Origin: Leptolyngbya cf. ectocarpi LEGE 11479 | GTDB lineage: Bacteria; Cyanobacteriota; Cyanobacteriia; Phormidesmidales; Phormidesmidaceae | NCBI RefSeq assembly: GCF_015207065.1 | Contig: NZ_JADEXP010000008.1 | Location: 1 to 46,798 of the forward strand | Direction of reading: 5' to 3' | Length of the DNA stretch: 46,798 nt | Part shown: positions 41,392-46,798 of the stretch, in pieces | Position numbering within the stretch: position 1 is the stretch's first letter | How the letters are laid out: each line of letters opens with the position of its first letter | Program-made: the position numbers and the translations under genes | Notes under the pieces: model-generated | Databases searched by the model: none | What the model was told of the DNA's origin: nothing | What the model saw: only the letters and a program-made list of their open reading frames with translations

Positions 41392-42378
41392 ATGGATCTA
41401 GTCACCCTTCAAGGACTGCTGGACAATGTTTCCTTTGCCGTCCTCTTTGTTACCATGCTCCTCTATTGGAGTAGCCTTGCCTTTGAGAGTGCCAACTGGC
41501 TCAAGATCTTGGGCACGACGGGCATGGCTATTGCCAATCTCTGTATCGCAGCGTTACTGATAGCTCGGTGGATTGAAGGTGGCTATTTCCCCCTGAGTAA
41601 TCTCTACGAGTCTCTCTTTTTTATCGCCTGGGGGATCACAGCCATCCATTTTGTGGCCGAGCGTATGAGCAATAGCCTCTGGGTTGGGGCCATGACCGCA
41701 CCCGCTGCCATGGGGATCACCGCCTTCGCCACCCTCACCCTGCCCGACACGATGCAGGTGTCCGAGCCTCTGGTGCCGGCCCTCAAGTCCAACTGGCTGA
41801 TGATGCACGTCAGTGTGATGTTGCTCAGCTATGCCGCTTTGATGGTGGGTTCTTTGATTGCGATCGCATTTCTAGTAGTTACCCGTGGTCAGGCTGTCGA
41901 ACTAAAGGGGAGTTCTGTCGGCACAGGTGGATTTCGCGATCGCAAGTATGCCCTCAAACGCGCCGCCGAAAAAACAGCTGAACCAGCCCTATCCACAGCA
42001 GGTGGCGGTACCGCAGTTCTAGAAAAGCCGGTCACCGCTGCCCTGTCCATGCAGCGACTGACCCTGGCCGACACCCTAGACAACATCAGCTACCGCATCA
42101 TCGGCCTCGGCTTTCCCCTGCTAACCATCGGCATTATCTCTGGCGGCGTCTGGGCCAACGAAGCCTGGGGCTCCTACTGGAGCTGGGATCCCAAAGAAAC
42201 CTGGGCACTAATCACCTGGCTCGTATTTGCCGCCTACCTCCACTCCCGCATTACCAAAGGCTGGCAAGGCCGCAAACCCGCCTTTATCGCCGCCACCGGT
42301 TTCGTAGTCGTTTGGGTCTGCTACTTAGGGGTAAATTTGCTAGGCAAAGGGCTACACAGTTACGGCTGGTTCTTTTAA
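41392..42378 (+). CDS. ccsB: Cytochrome c biogenesis protein CcsB (CcsA-type heme handling)
   Basis: 328 residues, integral membrane, about eight helices. The tryptophan-rich heme motif [18 protein letters not shown] and conserved histidines (for example [12 protein letters not shown] and [10 protein letters not shown]) identify the System II heme-export/ligation subunit, which NCBI names CcsB in cyanobacteria and is CcsA in plastids. It works with Ccs1/ResB, not present here, to attach heme to apocytochromes c at the lumenal side. A variable charged loop separates the two halves (about 165-225). ATG 41392 ([10 protein letters not shown]) gives the normal start; ATG 41347 would lie in the palindrome. 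Confidence 0.93.
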   Translation: MDLVTLQGLLDNVSFAVLFVTMLLYWSSLAFESANWLKILGTTGMAIANLCIAALLIARWIEGGYFPLSNLYESLFFIAWGITAIHFVAERMSNSLWVGAMTAPAAMGITAFATLTLPDTMQVSEPLVPALKSNWLMMHVSVMLLSYAALMVGSLIAIAFLVVTRGQAVELKGSSVGTGGFRDRKYALKRAAEKTAEPALSTAGGGTAVLEKPVTAALSMQRLTLADTLDNISYRIIGLGFPLLTIGIISGGVWANEAWGSYWSWDPKETWALITWLVFAAYLHSRITKGWQGRKPAFIAATGFVVVWVCYLGVNLLGKGLHSYGWFF

Positions 42379-42404
42379 AGCTCAAATTCTTGATGTCACG
42401 GGAT

Positions 42405-42421
42405 GGTGGGCAATGCCCACC
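42405..42421. terminator. GGTGGGCA/TGCCCACC hairpin after ccsB
   Basis: A short perfect hairpin 26 bases after the ccsB stop, of the common cyanobacterial GGTGGGC repeat type. It may act as a terminator. Confidence 0.5.
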
Positions 42422-42474
42422 CTACGGGTCAAAACCTTCGCCTATCAGCGACTCCGGGCAATAACCCATGCCCT

Positions 42475-42510
42475 TTCCAAAATTCTGGAAGGCCTTCCAG
42501 AATTTTGGAA
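42475..42510. repeat. 36-bp perfect palindrome between ccsB and the SDR gene
   Basis: TTCCAAAATTCTGGAAGG (42475-42492) is followed by its exact reverse complement (42493-42510) with no spacer. It sits in a gene-free stretch (42379-42651) that also holds the hairpins at 42405 and 42569. A role as a terminator for convergent transcripts is plausible. Confidence 0.6.
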
Positions 42511-42568
42511 TTCACCCCACCGTAACCCCAAATCCATGCCATTAGCGATAGCCCTATGTGAGGGTTGT

Positions 42569-42586
42569 AGGGCGGCACCCCGCCCT
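42569..42586. repeat. AGGGCGG/CCGCCCT hairpin
   Basis: Seven-base stem with a four-base loop. Same GC-rich repeat style as at 653-675 and 42405-42421. Confidence 0.45.
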
Positions 42587-42651
42587 GCTCAGGGGGTTTG
42601 GGGAACTCGAAGGGACCCCAAGCAGCCGGTTTTGCTTTTTACCATCCCCTC

Positions 42652-43305
42652 TCAAGCAACCCCCGAAAACAAATCCCCAAACGCCTGCACCTGCGCCTCC
42701 GGACGCGTCACCACCTCCACAATTTTATTCTCCGCCGCAGGCTCACCCAACGCCGCAATACACACCTGCGCCACCTTTTCCCGAGCAATCCCCCCATCAA
42801 ATAGCGTATCCGCCGAGGCCATCACAATCGCCTCCCCAGTATCCTCACTCCGTAACCCCCCAGGTCGCACAATCGTATACGTCAGACCGCTCTGAACGAT
42901 GTACGCCTCCGCCTGCTTTTTCCAATACAGCACCAACCAAAACAAGTTCAGCGGATGGAAAAACTTAGACACACAGAGCGAAGATACAATGACAAACCGT
43001 TTTACACCGGCTGTCTTAGCCACATCCACTAAATTTTTTGTCCCCACAAAATCCACCTGATAGGGACCCGTAACATCAAAACTAGGAGCCGCCCCTGTGG
43101 CACAGATAACGGCATCACATCCCGTCATTGCCGTCTTCAAAGTTTCCGGCTTTAAAACATCCCCAACCACCACCTCGACCGTATCCACAAAATCAGCTTT
43201 TGAGCGATCCCGCACCATAGCCTTGACAGTCATGTCACTTGCCTGCAGCTGGGTGGTCACATACCGTCCCGTTTTGCCCGTTGCACCTACCACCAATACA
43301 TTCAT
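42652..43305 (-). CDS. Atypical SDR, NAD(P)-binding protein (Ycf39/TIC62-like)
   Basis: 217 residues with an N-terminal Rossmann motif VVGATGKTGRYV. Other parts are VVGDVLKPETL, DAVICATGA, GVKRFVIVSSL and YTIVRPGGL. The atypical SDR family of this type (SDR_a5) often lacks the YxxxK catalytic pair, and none is seen here at the usual place. Relatives in plastids bind FNR or act in assembly of photosynthetic proteins, so a redox-sensing or chaperone role is possible. ATG 43305 gives the conserved start; a longer frame to 43365 adds a non-conserved stretch. Confidence 0.85.
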   Translation of the reverse strand: MNVLVVGATGKTGRYVTTQLQASDMTVKAMVRDRSKADFVDTVEVVVGDVLKPETLKTAMTGCDAVICATGAAPSFDVTGPYQVDFVGTKNLVDVAKTAGVKRFVIVSSLCVSKFFHPLNLFWLVLYWKKQAEAYIVQSGLTYTIVRPGGLRSEDTGEAIVMASADTLFDGGIAREKVAQVCIAALGEPAAENKIVEVVTRPEAQVQAFGDLFSGVA

Positions 43306-43793
43306 GCTGTTTCTTTTACCGCAATCACTGCAGCCATTGTTTCCCCGACTCGACCAAAATATCAAACTGTAATGTTGACTGCACTATGGGACTAAATGCT
43401 CTGTTATTAATGACCAAGTAACCCAATGGCTCAACCGCCTACCCAACACTCACATTGGCCATCACCATATTTCAAAATCATTAAGCAACCACCGAAAAAA
43501 TGGTGCTCTTGAGAAAATCGACTAAACTTAATGAAACACAATAGTTCTTAAATCAACAGTTGCAGGTTATAGAACTCTGGCAGCTGGCGTTCACAAGTCT
43601 ATATCCGTGATTTAACGATGGTTGCTTGTTTTTTTAAATCAGTACCCTATGGACATGACCCATTGATTTATCTCTCTTTAATCAATTTCACTGTCCCAAG
43701 TGCTATAAAAGCGGTCTAGAGGTGCCGTTATCATCGGTACCCATTGCAATCCTGGTATTTCATTTTTAGGCTATCTTAAAAAACTTTGACTTT
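43306..43793. other. Intergenic region without recognised features
   Basis: About 490 bases between the divergent SDR and DUF1997 genes. Only very short open frames occur. No promoter motif or repeat could be named with confidence. Confidence 0.5.
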
Positions 43794-44474
43794 ATGAACG
43801 TGTCTTCTACGCAGTATCCTCACTCAGGAATTCCCGACACTACATTGGCTTCGTCCCCAAGCGTCCCAGGTGCGATCGCATCAGACAGCAGCGATACTCT
43901 ACAGACACCTGAAACCATCGTTTTTGAAGGCTATTACGTTGGCAATATGGAAATGTATGCCGATGTCGATACCGTTGCCAGCTACCTCGACTCCCACCAA
44001 GGCTGGTTTACCCGCTGCGCCCAGCCCATGGATGTAAAGCCCATTGGCCATAATGGCTATGCCATTTCCCTGGGGCGTTTTGGCAGCCTAAACTTTCAGG
44101 TCCAGCCCAAGATTGGCTTACATTTGCTACCTCAAAATCGAGGTGTGTATCGCATTGAAACGATCCCCGTGCCGGGGCATGAGCCGGAAGGGTACGATGT
44201 CGATTTTCGTGCCGCCATGTCCCTGGCAGAAAAGCAACAGCAGGCCGTTCCAGTCGAACAGGCCACCCATGTGGAATGGGAACTCAACCTCCAAACCAAA
44301 GTCCAAATGCCAAAGTTTATCCAGGCATTACCCCAATCTTTGGTCAAAGCCTCAGGAGATAAGCTACTGAATCAGATTGTACGGCAGGTCTCTAAGCGGC
44401 TCACCCGCAAAGTCCAGGAAGACTTTCATACGATGATGAACCTGCCGCTACCCGGTCGCAAACCTCGGCGTTAG
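43794..44474 (+). CDS. DUF1997 family protein
   Basis: 226 residues. A disordered Ser/Thr/Pro-rich start (1-40) is followed by a DUF1997 domain (about 42-225): EGYYVGNMEMYADVDTVASYLDSHQGWF, then AISLGRFGSLNFQVQPKIGLHLLP, VEWELNLQTKVQMPKFIQALP and IVRQVSKRLTRKVQEDFHTM. The fold is probably a START/SRPBCC-like hydrophobic-ligand cavity; this family is common in cyanobacteria and plastids but functionally uncharacterised. No membrane anchor is evident. It converges with DUF362 across an eight-base gap. Confidence 0.85.
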   Translation: MNVSSTQYPHSGIPDTTLASSPSVPGAIASDSSDTLQTPETIVFEGYYVGNMEMYADVDTVASYLDSHQGWFTRCAQPMDVKPIGHNGYAISLGRFGSLNFQVQPKIGLHLLPQNRGVYRIETIPVPGHEPEGYDVDFRAAMSLAEKQQQAVPVEQATHVEWELNLQTKVQMPKFIQALPQSLVKASGDKLLNQIVRQVSKRLTRKVQEDFHTMMNLPLPGRKPRR

Positions 44475-44482
44475 TCACGGCG

Positions 44483-45289
44483 TTAGTCAAGATGTCTCAG
44501 CTGTTCAATGGGCTCTAGATAGTTTGCTATCGGCTCCTGGGCCAGGTGACAAGCTTGGCGATCAATGGCCAGCAAATCATCACCCCACACCACGTGCCCC
44601 AACTCAAAGCCGGTCCCCACATCTGGCCGCCAGTCCTTGCTAATAAACTTTTGACTACAGTCAGCCACCCCACCGTCAAACAGGTGACCAATGGAAAAGT
44701 AAACATCCTGCAGGATTTGTGGCACTGAAGGCCGATGCAGCTGTCCCCTAGAGTGAGTACTGCGAGCCTTATACTTTGCTATAGGAAACAGCCCATAGAG
44801 GTTCTTCAGCGTCGCCGATACTAGGGGCTGCTGCTTAAGACTGGTAATCTTAAAGGCACTAACTGAAATACGGCAGTCCACCTCCTGCAGCAGCTGCGGA
44901 GCCCACATTTCCGAGTAGCGTACAGGTTGGGATAAACGGTTAGGGTAGGCAATACAGGGCAGCGTATCCGCATCCAGCACCGTCATACCCTCGTCCAAAA
45001 TGTCATAAAGACCGTTTTTCTCGGCAATGTCTTTCAGGGATACCTTTGAGCACACCCCTTCTACCACCAGGATTTCAGCGTTGGGGCTGGCCTGGCGCAG
45101 TCCCTGCAACACCTTAGACAAAACTGGCATACCCACCGTTACGGGGGGGCCTTTGGGATAGCCCAGGTTGGGTTTTACCAAAATTCTCGTTGCCCCCTGG
45201 GCCGCTGCTGGCGGACTATAGGTAAAGTCTGCCACCTTTGCAGTGTGAGCAGTATGAATCTTTTTTGTCTGAGTAGTCTGAACAACCAT
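44483..45289 (-). CDS. DUF362 domain protein
   Basis: 268 residues, cytoplasmic. The DUF362 core shows ILVKPNLGYPKGPPVTVGMPVLSKVL, then EILVVEGVCSK, LSQPVRYSEMW, CRISVSAFKITSLKQQPLVSATLKNLYGLFP and VADCSQKF. It lacks the ferredoxin-like Fe-S clusters seen in some relatives. Biochemical function is not established. Its ATG (45287-45289) overlaps the ATG of divergent folP by two bases. The frame is open upstream to a TTG at 45442, but that stretch is antisense to folP and looks like a shadow. Confidence 0.8.
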   Translation of the reverse strand: MVVQTTQTKKIHTAHTAKVADFTYSPPAAAQGATRILVKPNLGYPKGPPVTVGMPVLSKVLQGLRQASPNAEILVVEGVCSKVSLKDIAEKNGLYDILDEGMTVLDADTLPCIAYPNRLSQPVRYSEMWAPQLLQEVDCRISVSAFKITSLKQQPLVSATLKNLYGLFPIAKYKARSTHSRGQLHRPSVPQILQDVYFSIGHLFDGGVADCSQKFISKDWRPDVGTGFELGHVVWGDDLLAIDRQACHLAQEPIANYLEPIEQLRHLD

Positions 45290-46406
45290 GACCTTTACGG
45301 TGATCACCCGCGGTTTTAGGCAGGAATTTGAACGATGGACCGATGCGCTAGAAACCGCCAACGGTCTAAGACCCCAGCTTAAAAGCTGGTTTGTGGACAT
45401 CCGTATCTTTGATGATAAAGACCTGGTGTGGATGTATAGCAAGCTGCGCGCTCATCCAGAGTACATTGGTCCTGGCACCTACGATCGGCTGGCCCGCTTG
45501 TTTATCGCCGAGGGGCAAAAGGTAGCGGCAAGTCGCCAACCCTGGCAAATTCGCGACCAGTCGTTTAACTGGGGGGAACGCACCTATTTGATGGGGGTGC
45601 TCAACGTTACTCCCGATAGTTTTAGCGATGGCGGTCAGTTTAATACGGTCGAGGCGGCCTTACAGCAGGCTCAAGCATTACTTGCTCATGTCGATATTCT
45701 AGATATCGGTGGGCAGTCTACCCGACCGGGGGCAGAGCAGATTTCCCTGGGGGCAGAGCTGAACCGAGTGGTGCCCGTAATTGAGGCTATCCGGCAAACC
45801 GAAACGCTGCAGCAGGCGGTGATATCGGTGGATACGACCCGCGCTACGGTAGCCCGTGCCGCAGTCGAAGCGGGGGCCGATATTATTAATGACATTTCAG
45901 GAGCTACCTACGAGCCCGATATTCTTAAGGTGGCGGCAAAAGCAGAGGTGCCCATTATTCTGATGCATCTGCGGGGCACACCAGCCACCATGCAACAGAT
46001 GACCGACTATGACGATCTCATTAACGAGATTGTTGAGTTTCTTCGTCAGCAAATTGACCAGGCCCTAGCGGTCGGTATTCCTATGCAGAATATCTGTATT
46101 GACCCCGGTATCGGCTTCGCTAAAACCTATCCCCAAAACCTAGAAATTTTGCGCCGACTGCCAGATTTGGCAGCACTCGGCTGTCCTGTCCTGGTGGGGG
46201 TGTCCCGCAAACGCTTTATTGGCTGGATTTTGGACCAGCCTGATCCCCAGCAGCGAGAATGGGGCACGGCGGCGGCTTGTACCGCTGCGATCGCAAATGG
46301 AGCTGATATTCTACGCATCCACAATGGTGCCGCCATGGCCGATGTTGCCCGCGTCGCCGACGCCATTTGGCGGTCAACTAAAGATCCAGCCCTGACTGCG
46401 TCATGA
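45288..46406 (+). CDS. folP: Dihydropteroate synthase with an N-terminal extension
   Basis: 372 residues. The core from about residue 90 is a TIM-barrel DHPS that condenses para-aminobenzoate with dihydropterin pyrophosphate: LMGVLNVTPDSFSDGGQ, DIGGQSTRPGAEQIS, ISVDTTRA, INDISGATYEPDI, LMHLRGTPATMQQM, IDPGIGFAKT, LVGVSRKRFIG and RIHNGAAM. Usual DHPS is about 280 residues; here residues 1-88 form an extra helical segment with coding-like composition that I do not recognise (FERWTDALETANGLRP, DKDLVWMYSKL). A start closer to the core (TTG near 45499) cannot be excluded. Its first codon overlaps that of DUF362. Confidence 0.92.
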   Translation: MTFTVITRGFRQEFERWTDALETANGLRPQLKSWFVDIRIFDDKDLVWMYSKLRAHPEYIGPGTYDRLARLFIAEGQKVAASRQPWQIRDQSFNWGERTYLMGVLNVTPDSFSDGGQFNTVEAALQQAQALLAHVDILDIGGQSTRPGAEQISLGAELNRVVPVIEAIRQTETLQQAVISVDTTRATVARAAVEAGADIINDISGATYEPDILKVAAKAEVPIILMHLRGTPATMQQMTDYDDLINEIVEFLRQQIDQALAVGIPMQNICIDPGIGFAKTYPQNLEILRRLPDLAALGCPVLVGVSRKRFIGWILDQPDPQQREWGTAAACTAAIANGADILRIHNGAAMADVARVADAIWRSTKDPALTAS

Positions 46407-46642
46407 AATGTACTGAGCTGGGCACTCTAATCCATAGATGTTGATGGATGTTGATGCTGAACCCCTTAAAAGTGACCGGAAAACTGCGTAAATCTTAGTA
46501 GGGAAGAGGTTGTAAAGGCCTGCCAACCCAATGCGATCGATCGGCCCGTGCCACTACTCGTTTATGAATTGGCCATTGGCTGTGATACAGTCAGCACGAG
46601 AAAATTGGGCGTTGCAAGCAGTATTCAGGCGGTCGCAACTAT

Positions 46643-46676
46643 CTTGTGAAATTAAGAGGCTTGTGGAATTAAGAGG
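46643..46676 (+). repeat. 17-bp tandem repeat at a ribosome site
   Basis: CTTGTGAAATTAAGAGG (46643-46659) and CTTGTGGAATTAAGAGG (46660-46676) are adjacent with one mismatch. The second copy supplies the AGGAG used by the next gene. Confidence 0.7.
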
Positions 46677-46682
46677 AGACCT

Positions 46683-46798
46683 ATGCAACAAAAACTAACA
46701 CCCCTTGTTTTGTTGAGTACCATAATTGGTCTCGGAGCAGGCGCTACGGCCCAAGCTATTAGCCCCCCATTGGCAGAACTATCGGCAAACCCACCGGC
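46683..46798 (+). CDS. Exported protein, 5' part only (runs past the window)
   Basis: ATG 46683 follows an excellent ribosome site (AGGAGA, four bases away). The first 38 codons give a classic Sec signal peptide: MQQKLTP, a hydrophobic core LVLLSTIIGLGAGA, then a probable cleavage at TAQA-I. The frame is open to the last base. No family can be named from this part. The mature protein begins SPPLAELSANPP. Confidence 0.7.
   Translation, partial: MQQKLTPLVLLSTIIGLGAGATAQAISPPLAELSANPP

Noticed and set aside
41328-42510. The two long palindromes as ends of a mobile element containing ccsB
   Set aside because: Their sequences are unrelated, there is no transposase, and no target-site duplication was found.
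45290-45442. Upstream extension of DUF362
   Set aside because: It is antisense to folP and lacks homology; ATG 45289 matches the conserved start.
1-46798. tRNA, rRNA, CRISPR array, phage or complete insertion sequence
   Set aside because: No tRNA-like cloverleaf, rRNA stretch, regularly spaced repeats, integrase or transposase was recognised by reading; a tRNAscan or CRISPR search could still find something missed.

Overview
The window is chromosomal DNA from a cyanobacterium. Evidence: many copies of the HIP1 octamer GCGATCGC, usually inside TGCGATCGCA (for example at 3720, 12016, 14036); a cyanobacterial glgC; ccsB of the System II cytochrome c pathway; a group 2 sigma factor; and cyanobacterial families such as the AAA-like/HTH ATPase, DUF1997, PRXL2-like proteins and orthocaspase. 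I cannot name the genus. No rRNA, tRNA, CRISPR array, phage module or complete insertion sequence was seen. Most genes stand alone or in pairs, and intrinsic terminators separate several convergent pairs.

Layout. 1-4.3 kb: the tail of an unrecognised gene, an LPG-synthase-type membrane protein, an HTH-AAA ATPase with an altered Walker B motif, and a DUF389 membrane protein. 4.4-8.9 kb: an Ala-rich BON-like protein, a STAS-sugar transferase fusion, a GIY-YIG nuclease, an orphan ABC ATPase and a DUF4864 protein preceded by a short ORF that has a diverged twin at 18.2 kb. 8.9-13.6 kb: an acyltransferase-hydrolase pair resembling a split phytyl ester synthase, a frameshifted membrane/coiled-coil gene, and a second copy of the hydrolase. 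13.9-20.8 kb: DedA, glgC, a phosphoesterase, a two-repeat lipoprotein, a frameshifted GAF gene, ktrB and a small Cys-containing protein. 21.1-23.6 kb: a DUF3616 protein and a eukaryotic-type EndoU ribonuclease fused to a lamin-tail domain. 23.9-29.1 kb: an atypical metG followed at once by a TrpXYZ-type ABC importer whose genes are interrupted by an opposite-strand nuclease-like gene. 29.6-41 kb: a sigma factor, an aldo/keto reductase, a 1214-residue sensor kinase, a redox-dead PRXL2 protein, a Tat-exported orthocaspase, the remains of a second histidine kinase carrying a repeat element, and pgi. 41.3-46.8 kb: ccsB between two perfect long palindromes, an atypical SDR, DUF1997, DUF362 and folP with overlapping divergent start codons, and the start of an exported protein.

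How the genes fit together. glgC and pgi belong to glucose-phosphate and glycogen metabolism. The acyltransferase and hydrolases probably act on lipid or phytol turnover. ktrB, DedA, DUF389 and the TrpX-type importer are membrane transport or homeostasis genes. The sigma factor, sensor kinase, GAF protein and HTH-AAA ATPase are regulatory.

The items most worth a second look are the EndoU-lamin-tail nuclease with its DUF3616 neighbour, the duplicated short ORF/leader element, the STAS-sugar transferase fusion, the split PES-like locus, and three damaged genes (two single-base frameshifts and one eroded kinase). All functions are read from sequence motifs by eye; no database search was possible.
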